The notes: generated by a model from the letters alone, not told the origin. A stretch of DNA of 64,000 nucleotides from Methylocaldum marinum (GCF_003584645.1 NZ_AP017928.1:1-64000), one strand, 5' to 3'; positions 16,503 through 24,349 are shown, numbered from the stretch's first letter. Numbers and translations: made by a program.

Positions 16503-17333
16503 GCTCTTCTCTCTCTTGTGGAGCTTTCCGCCCACGGCGGTCGTGACCTCGGCGTGCGCGACGTATCTCCTAGCTCCTTGGCTGGGGCCATATGAGCGAT
16601 CCCAATCAACCTGCCATACCTGCACTTCCTGCAGAGGATCCGTGTAGTCGCTTGGGTATTCGAGGAACTCGAATATTGCTACGACGGACTTAGCAGCAAG
16701 GGGCTTGAGAGACGGTTCTGGCACAACACTGTCGATCGAGACGCTGCTCACCCGGACCTCGGGAGACGCTTCCCTCGCGGCATCATCAAGGGAGATGGGC
16801 CTACTCCAATCCTTTATTCCGTAAAAGAACTGAGGAGGTAACGGGTCTCGTTCTTGCGTTTCCTCGTTATAAGTAGACAGGGTCCGGTAGAGCTCACTAC
16901 GAGTTTTATCTTCGTAGAGCCTGTAGGCCTTAATGTACTCTGGCGCCTTGATCCCTCGACCAAGGGCCGTTGCCTCAAGAAGTACGCGGGCCGCCCGAAC
17001 CCAGATAACCCGGTTGTTGTTCTGGTCCTGTAGAAGCTCGATGACCTCATCAAGGCCTGCCTTGGCCTGCTCTAGAAGGATCTTCGAGCGATTCTCCTCC
17101 CGCTCGCGCGCCAATTTTTCGCGGTCCCGGGAGAACGCCAGCAAGGCAACAAGGACGCCTGAGCTTGCTACAACGGCCGTAAGTAGCGGCGCTACCTCCA
17201 CATACGTTGGCTGCGACGCTCCGCTGAAGAAAGCTTCAGTTGCAAGAGCAGCGGCAGCGATCGCTAGGACAAACACGACCGCTACGACGCCGATCAATAT
17301 CCGAATGGCTAAGGAGATGAGGCAGTTCTTCAT
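16497..17333 (-). CDS. Hypothetical inner-membrane cassette protein
   Basis: A 278-residue protein with two N-terminal hydrophobic helices (IRILIGVVAVVFVLAIAAAA and VEVAPLLTAVVASSGVLVAL). A charged coiled-coil stretch follows (FSRDREKLAREREENRSKIL), then a soluble C-terminal region of about 170 residues. No domain recognised. The arrangement (two helices, coiled coil, cytosolic domain) suggests a membrane-anchored scaffold or sensor, without direct support. Confidence 0.6.
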   Translation of the reverse strand: MKNCLISLAIRILIGVVAVVFVLAIAAAALATEAFFSGASQPTYVEVAPLLTAVVASSGVLVALLAFSRDREKLAREREENRSKILLEQAKAGLDEVIELLQDQNNNRVIWVRAARVLLEATALGRGIKAPEYIKAYRLYEDKTRSELYRTLSTYNEETQERDPLPPQFFYGIKDWSRPISLDDAAREASPEVRVSSVSIDSVVPEPSLKPLAAKSVVAIFEFLEYPSDYTDPLQEVQVWQVDWDRSYGPSQGARRYVAHAEVTTAVGGKLHKREKSG

Positions 17334-17341
17334 GGTCTTCC

Positions 17342-17401
17342 GGCTAACGCCTGAATTAAGCCGAGCCGCGAAGCGGCTTCGGCTTGAATGAATTGTTAGG
17401 T
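17342..17401 (-). other. attC site
   Basis: Cores GGCTAAC (17342-17348) and GTTAGGT (17395-17401); arms TTAAGCCGAGCC and GGCTTCGGCTTGAA pair. Confidence 0.9.
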
Positions 17402-17728
17402 GCCATGCCCGGGCTCCCGCTTGGCAAGCGCTCGTGCCGCGGCACTGAGACCAGGCTCATAGGCACCCTGCTGTTCGTACCATGCTTCGGAGTGCACGTG
17501 CTCCTGAGCGAGTGCCAGCGCCTCACGGACGATTTCTAATGGCAGTTGGACGGCTTGATCACCGACGTACACCTCGAACCAAAGCGACTCGTCTGCGTCA
17601 TCCGCGATGATCGTGGCGAGTGCGTGCGACATGTTGCCAAAGACTGAATTGAGTTCGAGCTGGCGCCCCTCACTGACGGTTGAGAGGTGCAGGATTTCGA
17701 CTTTCGGACGGATAGCAGACTTTCCCAT
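17396..17728 (-). CDS. Hypothetical cassette protein (110 aa)
   Basis: Soluble protein starting MGKSAIRPKVEILHLS, with a beta-strand stretch (LWFEVYVGDQAVQLPLEIV) and an Ala-rich C-terminal helix. No signal peptide, membrane segment or family recognised. Its 3-prime end lies in the attC at 17342. Confidence 0.55.
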   Translation of the reverse strand: MGKSAIRPKVEILHLSTVSEGRQLELNSVFGNMSHALATIIADDADESLWFEVYVGDQAVQLPLEIVREALALAQEHVHSEAWYEQQGAYEPGLSAAARALAKREPGHGT

Positions 17729-17731
17729 GGC

Positions 17732-17792
17732 ACCTAACGCCGCCCATCACGCGCGTGCGTCTTCGCACGTCGCGTGGATGGGCTTGTTGGAG
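17732..17792 (-). other. attC site
   Basis: Cores ACCTAAC (17732-17738) and GTTGGAG (17786-17792); the stem is a near-copy of the attC at 11035. Confidence 0.9.
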
Positions 17793-18184
17793 CGCAGAAA
17801 CTGCGCGGTACCGGCTGCGGCCGCTGAGACTAGCCCCCATGACACGCCGAGAAACACCAGACGCAGAGCTACGTCAGCGACGGTGAGCGGACCGCCTTCC
17901 AACACGGGCTGCCACTGTGTCAGGAAGATTGCGGAGTAGATAACGTTTCCCAGCAGGCCAGCCAAGAAGCCAACGAGAATCGGGTTGCGCCGCGCCAGCC
18001 AGCCGGCTACGAAACCGGGAAGGAGCGATGCCAAAGCGCCGATTGGCGACGACACGGCTGCATACCAAAGCGGCGGAGCAGATGCGAAATCTATGCAGCA
18101 GCGATACGTAACTTCAGCGAACGCAGCTGCCGACACCTGCAGAATGAGGGCTGTAGCTATCCCTGCGACAAGAGGCTTGATCAT
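17747..18184 (-). CDS. Hypothetical multi-helix membrane protein
   Basis: Start set at ATG 18184 (MIKPLVAGIATALILQVSAA). The 145-residue product has an N-terminal signal-like helix and about three more hydrophobic segments (SSPIGALASLLPGFVAGWLA, LVGFLAGLLGNVIYSAIFL, VALRLVFLGVSWGLVSAAAA). The stop codon lies inside the attC at 17732. No family recognised. Confidence 0.6.
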   Translation of the reverse strand: MIKPLVAGIATALILQVSAAAFAEVTYRCCIDFASAPPLWYAAVSSPIGALASLLPGFVAGWLARRNPILVGFLAGLLGNVIYSAIFLTQWQPVLEGGPLTVADVALRLVFLGVSWGLVSAAAAGTAQFLRSNKPIHATCEDARA

Positions 18185-18202
18185 GCTTCTTCCTCTTCTG
18201 CA

Positions 18203-18274
18203 CTCCAACGCCGCCCATAAGCCGAGCGAACGAAGCGCAGCGAAGTGAGCGTCGGATTGATGGGCTGGTTATGC
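18203..18274 (-). other. attC site
   Basis: Cores CTCCAAC (18203-18209) and GTTATGC (18268-18274); arms GCCCATAAGCCGA and TCGGATTGATGGGC pair. Confidence 0.85.
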
Positions 18275-18763
18275 CACTCTCTGCGCATTCGCTATACACC
18301 CGACCAAATTCAGCGCCGATAAGAACAGATACTTGGAATTCTCGTTGGCGCTCAAAAGCATGCCATTTTTTTGCAGCAGCGCGATGATGTAAGCAAGCAA
18401 CCAAGGTTCTTTCTGGAAGCCAACGTATTGCTTTATTGACTCTGCCATCAATGCAGGCGCCATTCTTTCCGTGAACTTCACGGAAGCAACGAGGCGCTGA
18501 AGTTCGCGCTCTTGTTCCTCTTCCGTTATTGTCTTGATCTTTTCGCCAGATCCCTTAAGCGCGAGGTGCGTCACCATAAGAGCCTCAAGCACTACCTCTG
18601 CGTGCGCTGGAGAAACAGCCATTTTCGTCAGCACCAATACTGATGCGAGAAGATTCGGTTGCTCACGCAATATCTCGTCGCAAATTGCCTCATGTTCCTT
18701 GCGATCCATTTTCTGGATCAGATGAATGGCAGAGGTCAAGCTTTCTTCAGTGATTCTGGTCAT
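18269..18763 (-). CDS. Hypothetical all-helical cassette protein
   Basis: A 164-residue soluble protein that is predicted all-helical by inspection (SAIHLIQKMDRKEHEAICDE, EEQERELQRLVASVKFTERM). No membrane segment or known motif. Single gene between the attC sites at 18203 and 18783. Confidence 0.58.
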   Translation of the reverse strand: MTRITEESLTSAIHLIQKMDRKEHEAICDEILREQPNLLASVLVLTKMAVSPAHAEVVLEALMVTHLALKGSGEKIKTITEEEQERELQRLVASVKFTERMAPALMAESIKQYVGFQKEPWLLAYIIALLQKNGMLLSANENSKYLFLSALNLVGCIANAQRVA

Positions 18764-18782
18764 GGCGTGTGAACTTTATTGG

Positions 18783-18872
18783 GCATAACGCCTTTCTTCA
18801 CCCGCGCCCGCACGCAGACGCTTGAGCGAGAGGCGAAACGTCTCGGGCGTCGGGTGGAAGTACTTGTTGGGC
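18783..18872 (-). other. attC site
   Basis: Cores GCATAAC (18783-18789) and GTTGGGC (18866-18872); arms TTCACCCGCGCCCG and CGGGCGTCGGGTGGAA pair. Confidence 0.88.
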
Positions 18873-18876
18873 ATTT

Positions 18877-19353
18877 TCATGGCTGGTACCCGGCCGGGCC
18901 AGAACTCACTAGCGCCTTCACGCGCAAAGGTGACTTGGTTATGAGTTCCGCCACTTGTACCTCCATTCCTTGCCAGTACTTCCTCGCCAACGTCATAACA
19001 ACAGGAACAAACTCCACGTGGGGCGGCGGGAATTCCACAAGGTTGAATCCAGCACGGTGGCTCGGAGCCTCGGGAGTAACTAGCTCGACCTCATAAAGTG
19101 AGTTCCAGGGAGTGAAGTTACCCTTGTACTGGTTGGCATGCTCCATATCTTCAAACACGAAAGAACTGGAAAAGCGGCTTGGCAGTTGGGGATATTCCTT
19201 CAGTCGAACGGATTCAAAAGCCAATTCTCGCGCCAAGATCCAGGGATTGCCGGACTGTTGGGTATAACAGCTCATTATTCGTCCCCAATTGCCCGGCTGG
19301 ATAAGTGCGCCTGGTGCAAGGAGGAGAGGTGAGGAATGGTAGTAGGTTGTCAT
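18877..19353 (-). CDS. DUF2441-like hypothetical protein
   Basis: A 158-residue protein starting MTTYYHSSPLLLAPGALIQP. The YYHSS...LxPGxxIxPGNWG opening, followed by FESVR near a basic/aromatic region and a YEVELV strand, resembles the DUF2441 family, which some consider related to ADP-ribosyltransferase-type folds. The assignment rests on pattern memory only, so the function is open. Confidence 0.45.
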   Translation of the reverse strand: MTTYYHSSPLLLAPGALIQPGNWGRIMSCYTQQSGNPWILARELAFESVRLKEYPQLPSRFSSSFVFEDMEHANQYKGNFTPWNSLYEVELVTPEAPSHRAGFNLVEFPPPHVEFVPVVMTLARKYWQGMEVQVAELITKSPLRVKALVSSGPAGYQP

Positions 19354-19360
19354 CTCTTAT

Positions 19361-19419
19361 GCCCAACGCCAATCTCAGCCGTGCGGCTTTCCCGCGTCGG
19401 CTGCAGTGCCTTGTTGGGC
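19361..19419 (-). other. attC site
   Basis: Cores GCCCAAC (19361-19367) and GTTGGGC (19413-19419); arms CTCAGCCG and CGGCTGCAG pair. Confidence 0.9.
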
Positions 19420-20076
19420 TCTAGCGATAAATTCTTGAACCTGTCCATCCAATTCGTCAAAGAACCTAACCAGTCGGTCTATGAGGTTGTTAATGAACTC
19501 TGAGCCGATATGCACGCGGCCTCCAGGCTCCCCGCGCAAACCATTCGTGCTTTGTACGAACACGTTCAGCTTGTCGTTCGGGTCGTCTGCGAGAACACCA
19601 CCCGCATGCACCATCTTGTTTCGCAGCCTGTTGACGTCACGAATGAAGGACAACGATGGAACACAACCAAGATCAAATAGAGCAATCTTCGAAAGAAATA
19701 ATAGCGCCCGCTCTATTCCCTGACCGTTCAAATCAGAAAGCCGAAGGCGCGTGTCCAAGGACTCGCATAGAGTTTCACAAAGACCATTTAGTTGGTCTTC
19801 GAGGAAAATATAAATGGCAATCACAAGCGCCGTCCTGTGAATGTCCGGGTATTTGTACTGGTTGAGGTGCAGGTCCCAACCGTAGCTGTCAACGATGTCC
19901 TGCTGGTCCGGTTCCGGATATTTCTCAAGAATGCTCGCAAGCTCTTCCTGCAAAAGTTCGTCCTGCTGCTTCCATGAAGCCTCCGCCCTTGAATGGAAAT
20001 TGGAGTACGTCAGAAGTTCGTTCTTCGCCAGGTGACAGTAAAAACACAAACCGTTTTCAAAGAAGTCTACACGCAT
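19375..20076 (-). CDS. HEPN-like cassette protein
   Basis: Start placed at ATG 20076 (MRVDFFENGLCFYCHLAKNE), after the attC core. The N-terminus carries CFYCHLAKNE and the centre is helical. VNRLRNKMVHAGG near residue 165 contains RNKMVH, an Rx4H HEPN signature. HEPN proteins are often RNases in toxin-antitoxin or abortive-infection systems, but no antitoxin accompanies this one in its cassette. About 233 residues, soluble. Confidence 0.6.
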   Translation of the reverse strand: MRVDFFENGLCFYCHLAKNELLTYSNFHSRAEASWKQQDELLQEELASILEKYPEPDQQDIVDSYGWDLHLNQYKYPDIHRTALVIAIYIFLEDQLNGLCETLCESLDTRLRLSDLNGQGIERALLFLSKIALFDLGCVPSLSFIRDVNRLRNKMVHAGGVLADDPNDKLNVFVQSTNGLRGEPGGRVHIGSEFINNLIDRLVRFFDELDGQVQEFIARAQQGTAADAGKPHG

Positions 20077-20094
20077 GATGCCGTTCCTGTTGCA

Positions 20095-20175
20095 GCCCAA
20101 CGTTGGACATAACCGGCAGCCAAAAGCAGAGCGAAGCGGCGCTTTTGGCTGTCCGAGTTGATGGACTTGTTAGGC
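20095..20175 (-). other. attC site
   Basis: Cores GCCCAAC (20095-20101) and GTTAGGC (20169-20175); arms GGCAGCCAAAAGC and GCTTTTGGCTGTCC pair. Confidence 0.92.
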
Positions 20176-20177
20176 AT

Positions 20178-20648
20178 TTACGACCTCTTGCCCAAAACAG
20201 CCGATTGATACCTGCCCAATAACTGTGGGTCTTCGATTGAGCCATGATGGTGGACTTGTTTCCAGTGGCCATCGATTTTCCGGAAAATTCGGCTCGTGCG
20301 AATAGCGAGAGTTATTTCTTCGCCACCCAAGCGGAAATACCCTCGCTCCCTTCCTACGGCGTAAAACATCTCCGCTGTTTCGTGGATGGTGTAGTCGAAA
20401 TACTCGACGTAAACTTCGGCGGGGCCGCTAAATATGCGCTCATAAACCGGCTGAATTTCAGCCCAGCCGCGTTTGATGCCACCCAAAGGGTTGTCCATTG
20501 CAATGTCGTCGGATTGTGCCCAGTTATCCGACATCATTTGCATGTTGCCTGAGTTAAATGCGCAATAAAACTGAATGAGCGCCTGATATGAGGATGATAA
20601 ATCTCCGTGGTTTTCTTTGCCTGTGATTGCTTCTTGAGTCGGGTACAT
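20178..20648 (-). CDS. SnoaL-like / NTF2-fold protein
   Basis: Start at ATG 20648 (MYPTQEAITGKENHGDLSSS). The 156-residue protein has the NTF2-fold pattern: YQALIQFYCAFNSGNMQMM helix, WAQSDDIAMDNPLGG, an EIQPVYERIFSGPAEVYVEY segment and a C-terminal RIFRKIDGHWKQVHHHGS sheet. Second SnoaL-like cassette in this array, but distant in sequence from the one at 923. Substrate unknown. Confidence 0.75.
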   Translation of the reverse strand: MYPTQEAITGKENHGDLSSSYQALIQFYCAFNSGNMQMMSDNWAQSDDIAMDNPLGGIKRGWAEIQPVYERIFSGPAEVYVEYFDYTIHETAEMFYAVGRERGYFRLGGEEITLAIRTSRIFRKIDGHWKQVHHHGSIEDPQLLGRYQSAVLGKRS

Positions 20649-20665
20649 GTACGTCCCTTTCTGTT

Positions 20666-20733
20666 GCCTAACGTTTGAGTTCAGGGCCTTGCGCGGCTTT
20701 ATGCGCAAGGTCCCCTGCAACGATGGGTTAGCC
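20666..20733 (-). other. attC site
   Basis: Cores GCCTAAC (20666-20672) and GTTAGCC (20727-20733); arms CAGGGCCTTGCGC and GCGCAAGGTCCCCTG pair. Confidence 0.91.
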
Positions 20734-20734
20734 C

Positions 20735-21430
20735 TCACGGCCGAAAACTCTCAGGCCATAGGAAATACGGGCCAAACTTTGGACTCATGCGGAACTCGCC
20801 ACCAGCTTCCTTTCCTTTGGCGGTGATGTAGTTCTTGCCTTCCTTTACTTCGAGGTATCCGGCCTTCACCAGCCGTTCAATCAGCTCGTTGGTCTTTACT
20901 CCGACCTTCTGGGCAAGCTTCGACGTAGTCAGTTTGTCGGGCGTTGAGTCTTCTCCTTCGGCGGAGGACTCTGCTTCCTTTTCGACGGTTTCTACGGAAA
21001 TGCGGATTTCATCGCTGATGCGGATGATGCGTTGTGCTTCTTCGTAGGCTTCTTTGTAGAGTTCCGGATCTTCGGAGCGGCGAACGAGAACTCCCATTTC
21101 ATTGTTGTTCACTTGGCTGAACTCATAGAGATTCAGGCTCGTGATGATGCACAGCTCTTCGTTCAGATAGCACTTCGCGTGAAGGTTCTTGCAGAAGCTC
21201 GTTCTGAGGTAGGTGAGTTCTCTCAGCCAGTTGATCTCTTCGGGCTGTAGCTCGCTCTTGCCATACACGACGCGCACATCAATCTTGAGGCGGTTCTTGT
21301 CTTCGAGGAGTTCCTTGATTCTCTCATTGAGACGAAGAAAGGGACTGATGAGGATGAGCCGATCCTTGGCGCTCTTGATGAGTTCTTCGAGGAAGTAATT
21401 CGTCGCGCTTGTGTTCAGGAACTTTGCCAT
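20735..21430 (-). CDS. PLD-type (HKD) protein with winged-helix tail
   Basis: A 231-residue protein. The N-terminal domain is PLD-like: DRLILISPFLRLNERIKELL, then NLHAKCYLNEELCIITSLNL with HxK and the downstream S/N of a single HKD motif, as in nucleases that dimerise to form the active site. The C-terminal part (KLAQKVGVKTNELIERLVKA ... GKNYITAKGKEAG) looks like a winged-helix DNA-binding module. A DNA-cleaving or defence function is inferred. Confidence 0.7.
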   Translation of the reverse strand: MAKFLNTSATNYFLEELIKSAKDRLILISPFLRLNERIKELLEDKNRLKIDVRVVYGKSELQPEEINWLRELTYLRTSFCKNLHAKCYLNEELCIITSLNLYEFSQVNNNEMGVLVRRSEDPELYKEAYEEAQRIIRISDEIRISVETVEKEAESSAEGEDSTPDKLTTSKLAQKVGVKTNELIERLVKAGYLEVKEGKNYITAKGKEAGGEFRMSPKFGPYFLWPESFRP

Positions 21431-21463
21431 CGTGACTCCGAATGGATGGTGTGGATTTGTGAG

Positions 21464-21537
21464 GGCTAACGTCTCGCATAACCGGCTGCCAATGAAGCGC
21501 AGCTTTGTTGGCAGTCCGGTTAATGCGCTTGTTGGGC
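21464..21537 (-). other. attC site
   Basis: Cores GGCTAAC (21464-21470) and GTTGGGC (21531-21537); arms GCATAACCGGCTGCCAA and TTGGCAGTCCGGTTAATGC pair. Confidence 0.92.
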
Positions 21538-21553
21538 GCTATTACTTCGTTGT

Positions 21554-22072
21554 TCACCGGATTTTGATTTCTTCCCTTGCGAACGACTCAAGAAATGACC
21601 GTACTGCCGAATCAAGGAAGCTCTGTGTGCGAATTATGTACACATTATTAGCTTCCAACCGAGCTGCGTACCTTGTCAGAACTTTTCCGTCCGCCACGGT
21701 TCCAGTCTTCTCCGTCGGTAAGCGGCTAAGAGCACGCATCGCTGCTTCATTAGAGGCGAAATGAATTCTGTATAGAGAAAAATCGACCCCAGTGGATTCA
21801 TTGTGTCTCTGCACTACAAAATAGCGCGCCATAATCGCATTATCTGACGCTGGCAATTCGTTCGCCGGAATAAGTTTGATGACGTATGAAAGCTTATTAG
21901 ATCGATCTACGTGCTCGCAAATGCTATACGAATCCGACCCGGCAACTATAGCCGATATTACTTTGTCTTTGACGGCCTCGAACGAGTGGTTATCGCTTGT
22001 GGATTGCTGCGCGACCGCAATTGTAGCAAGAATTAACTGCAAGAATATGAAGCCAATTCTCAATACTTTCAC
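21554..22072 (-). CDS. Exported cassette protein, partner of YkuD-like gene
   Basis: A 172-residue protein with a clear Sec signal peptide (MKVLRIGFIFLQLILATIAV, cleavage near AVA-QQ). No domain recognised in the mature part. Its start overlaps the stop of the YkuD-like gene by the ATGA type (22069-22072), so the two are coupled in one cassette. An exported partner of a peptidoglycan-type enzyme is what a periplasmic immunity protein would look like, but this is inference. Confidence 0.65.
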   Translation of the reverse strand: MKVLRIGFIFLQLILATIAVAQQSTSDNHSFEAVKDKVISAIVAGSDSYSICEHVDRSNKLSYVIKLIPANELPASDNAIMARYFVVQRHNESTGVDFSLYRIHFASNEAAMRALSRLPTEKTGTVADGKVLTRYAARLEANNVYIIRTQSFLDSAVRSFLESFAREEIKIR

Positions 22073-22620
22073 GGGTATCTCCTCAAAAGAGGGCGGCTCG
22101 CCTTCTCGTATTCAATAGAGATATTGCGTGCTCTGCCAATCTCCTTTAGCTGTTCTGCTCTGTTGGTGGATCTAGGTCCAGACAATTGAATTAGGTAATC
22201 ATTGAAATCAACAAAGCCGTTTGGTCCTCCACAGATCTCAATGCACCCGATCGAAGCGTACACCTGACGATGTGGATCATCAGGGCCGTCATGTATTAGG
22301 AAATTTTCATACACTTGCCAGGCTCCTTTCTCAGGCGATGAAGCACTGTGTACAGTATAGTCTGGCAACCATGCCTTGATTATGTGAGTCTGGTGATTAG
22401 CGAGCCCTACTACAGCTGGCTGACCTCGCTTTCCCTTCTGATGCACACCAAATCGGATTACCTCGAACTTTCTTTGGTACGAGACACCGCCGTGATCTTT
22501 GCCCGACATGGTCAACTCATACGTTGGAATGATATAGTTTTCGGCTCCCCCATCCGGATAGGCCCAAGTGACTGCGGTCCCTATTGGCTTCGACCCGACA
22601 AGCAATTTAACTGGTCTCAT
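22069..22620 (-). CDS. YkuD/L,D-transpeptidase-like protein
   Basis: Start at ATG 22620, eight bases after GAGGAG. The 183-residue product has no signal peptide. Near residue 120 it has FLIHDGPDDPHRQVYASIGC followed by IEICGG: a His about 17 residues before a SxGC motif, as in the catalytic centre of YkuD-fold L,D-transpeptidases and T6SS Tlde1-type effectors. A cytosolic enzyme of this kind coupled to an exported partner fits an effector-immunity pair. The family assignment is by motif only. Confidence 0.5.
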   Translation of the reverse strand: MRPVKLLVGSKPIGTAVTWAYPDGGAENYIIPTYELTMSGKDHGGVSYQRKFEVIRFGVHQKGKRGQPAVVGLANHQTHIIKAWLPDYTVHSASSPEKGAWQVYENFLIHDGPDDPHRQVYASIGCIEICGGPNGFVDFNDYLIQLSGPRSTNRAEQLKEIGRARNISIEYEKASRPLLRRYP

Positions 22621-22706
22621 TCGTAACTCTCCTCTATATGGCGTGTACACATAAGGCAGCGAAATTTAAAGATAATCGACACGAGGCTACGCGGTCGCGA
22701 AGTGAC

Positions 22707-22790
22707 TCCCAACGCTGCCAACACGCGCAGCTTTGCAGTGGAGGCGAAGCCGCAACGGAAAAGCTGTCGCGGTGCTTGGCATTGTTAGCG
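22707..22790 (-). other. attC site
   Basis: Cores TCCCAAC (22707-22713) and GTTAGCG (22784-22790); arms GCTGCCAACACGCG and CGCGGTGCTTGGCA pair imperfectly. Confidence 0.82.
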
Positions 22791-22834
22791 AAGGCACTTG
22801 CAGCGACACTGGGCCGTAAAGGCTTAACGATTTC

Positions 22835-23050
22835 CTATATAATTTCATCAAGCGGGATGCCTATTTCCGACTCCTGCTTTTTATACTGTGCTTTGACTTC
22901 TGCGTAGAATTGGCTTATCTCGACCAAATGCTCTTCATACTCAGACCTGTTTCGCAGAGTTTCACTCTTCAATAGCTCCTCGTTGTACCTCACTGCGTCC
23001 CTCAACGCTTGAACCAAAAGAGGTGCTGCCGCATTTGAAATCTCTATCAT
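22835..23050 (-). CDS. Small cassette protein, possible antitoxin/immunity partner
   Basis: A 71-residue helical protein (MIEISNAAAPLLVQALRDAV ... EEHLVEISQFYAEVKAQYKK). Its ATG overlaps the stop of the Tse2-like gene (ATGA at 23047-23050). No DNA-binding motif is evident. The order toxin-like gene first, small coupled gene second is common for immunity proteins; the role is inferred. Confidence 0.5.
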   Translation of the reverse strand: MIEISNAAAPLLVQALRDAVRYNEELLKSETLRNRSEYEEHLVEISQFYAEVKAQYKKQESEIGIPLDEII

Positions 23051-23499
23051 TTTGCCATCCTCTCGATCTCGGCTGCGAAAGATGCCAGAAGAAGTCTAAA
23101 GTTGGCAATAGGCATGTCATACGCTGGCGCAATTGTGTAATGTGTAGCGCCAAAAGATTCGTTATAGGAGTCTTGTACGATAGCCAAGCCAGCGGGCAAC
23201 CGAGTTCCAGCAGGAATTTTGTAATGAACCCAGTCTTTTCCGCTTGGAATTCCAGGCTTGTCGAATGTCGAAATGCCCCTTGGCCAATGCTTCACCCGGA
23301 CCCAGCCATTTTCAATGGTTAAGTCCGGTTTTCTCACCTTGCCGCTTGACATTTTGAAGGGGTGCTCGATTAAATCAAAAAGGGCAGAATTTCTCTTTTT
23401 ATTCATTCCCCGCCACAGGTTAACGGGAACGACGCCATCGAAATAGCGCTCTAGCTCGCCCATGGATATAAAAACGTCTTTCAGAGTGATAGGCTCCAT
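23047..23499 (-). CDS. Tse2-like ADP-ribosyltransferase-type toxin candidate
   Basis: A 150-residue protein without a signal. The C-terminal half (WVHYKIPAGTRLPAGLAIVQ followed by DSYNESFGATHYTIAPAYDM) follows the pattern I associate with Tse2-type toxins: xIPAGTxLPxGLxxxxD, then HYTIxPAxDM near the C-terminus. Tse2 is a cytotoxic T6SS effector with an ADP-ribosyltransferase-related fold. Coupled to a 71-residue partner in the same cassette. Moderately uncertain. Confidence 0.5.
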   Translation of the reverse strand: MEPITLKDVFISMGELERYFDGVVPVNLWRGMNKKRNSALFDLIEHPFKMSSGKVRKPDLTIENGWVRVKHWPRGISTFDKPGIPSGKDWVHYKIPAGTRLPAGLAIVQDSYNESFGATHYTIAPAYDMPIANFRLLLASFAAEIERMAK

Positions 23500-23529
23500 T
23501 GTTGATCTCCTTATGGTTTATTGATTGGT

Positions 23530-23634
23530 CGCTAACGTTTCGGCTCAGGCGCGCACAAAAGCGCCGCTTCCGCTGCCTGAAAGAACGAAAAAGGCGATGC
23601 GCTTTTGTGCGTCGCCTGGAGCCGATGGTTAAGC
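23530..23634 (-). other. attC site (105 bp)
   Basis: Cores CGCTAAC (23530-23536) and GTTAAGC (23628-23634); arms TTCGGCTCAGGCG and CGCCTGGAGCCGA. Nearly the same arms as 6831 and 24246. Confidence 0.93.
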
Positions 23635-24225
23635 TCCACCTGCACAGCCCACACTCCGAATAAGAGCCTCTAAAGCAACTTGATAGCCTTCATGCCCAAG
23701 GTTGTGCCCGGCCTCTGGTGCGACAACTGTTTGCCCACCTCTGAACCGTGTCTCTCTTAAAGCGCGAATCCCGCTCGGAATGTTTGGTAGCTCTCGCTCG
23801 CCGTACACAAAGTGGTATGCCTTTCCCAGATGAACCGACGGATATTCCGAAGGTTCATCGCCTCTGTATATGACCTTTCTCGTAAAGAACCGCAGAACGG
23901 CCCCCATGTGCGGTATTTCTTCTTTGAAGAATGACATGGAGCACAAGATAGCTGCCTCGAAGCTCACTTCCTCCGATGCTTTAAGGATACAGAGCGCCCC
24001 TAACGAAAATCCCAAACCGTACACAATCTTACCGCGCAGCGCGACTTGGCGTATTTGCCTGGATGCCTCGCGAGTAATCGCGTCGACGGACGGGAGCTTC
24101 CAATTCGGCTGAATGTATTCAGGCTTGATACCAATTTCTTCAAATACGAAACCAAGCCTCTGGTACTGACGACTAGATACGGATTCCCGTCGTCCGGGAA
24201 GAATGATTGCGAGGTGTTGATTCAC
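23629..24225 (-). CDS. Alpha/beta-hydrolase-fold protein
   Basis: GTG start at 24225, five bases after AAGGAG on the minus strand, giving 198 residues (VNQHLAIILPGRRESVSSRQ). KIVYGLGFSLGALCILKA carries GFSLG, a GxSxG nucleophile elbow (Ser near residue 85). The C-terminal APEAGHNLGHEGYQ supplies a His of the catalytic triad. Substrate unknown. Earlier in-frame ATGs lie inside or beyond the attC and are not needed. Confidence 0.72.
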   Translation of the reverse strand: MNQHLAIILPGRRESVSSRQYQRLGFVFEEIGIKPEYIQPNWKLPSVDAITREASRQIRQVALRGKIVYGLGFSLGALCILKASEEVSFEAAILCSMSFFKEEIPHMGAVLRFFTRKVIYRGDEPSEYPSVHLGKAYHFVYGERELPNIPSGIRALRETRFRGGQTVVAPEAGHNLGHEGYQVALEALIRSVGCAGGA

Positions 24226-24245
24226 TCCCACTCCTTGGCGATGGA

Positions 24246-24349
24246 GCTTAACGCTTCGGCTCAGGCGACCGCAAAACGGCGCACCAAATGCATGAAAGGG
24301 CACAAAAGCACCGCCGCTTTTGCGGGTCGCCTGGCGCCGATGGTTAGGC
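24246..24349 (-). other. attC site (104 bp)
   Basis: Cores GCTTAAC (24246-24252) and GTTAGGC (24343-24349); arms CTTCGGCTCAGGCGACCGC and GCGGGTCGCCTGGCGCCG. It belongs to the same attC subtype as 6831 and 23530. Confidence 0.93.
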
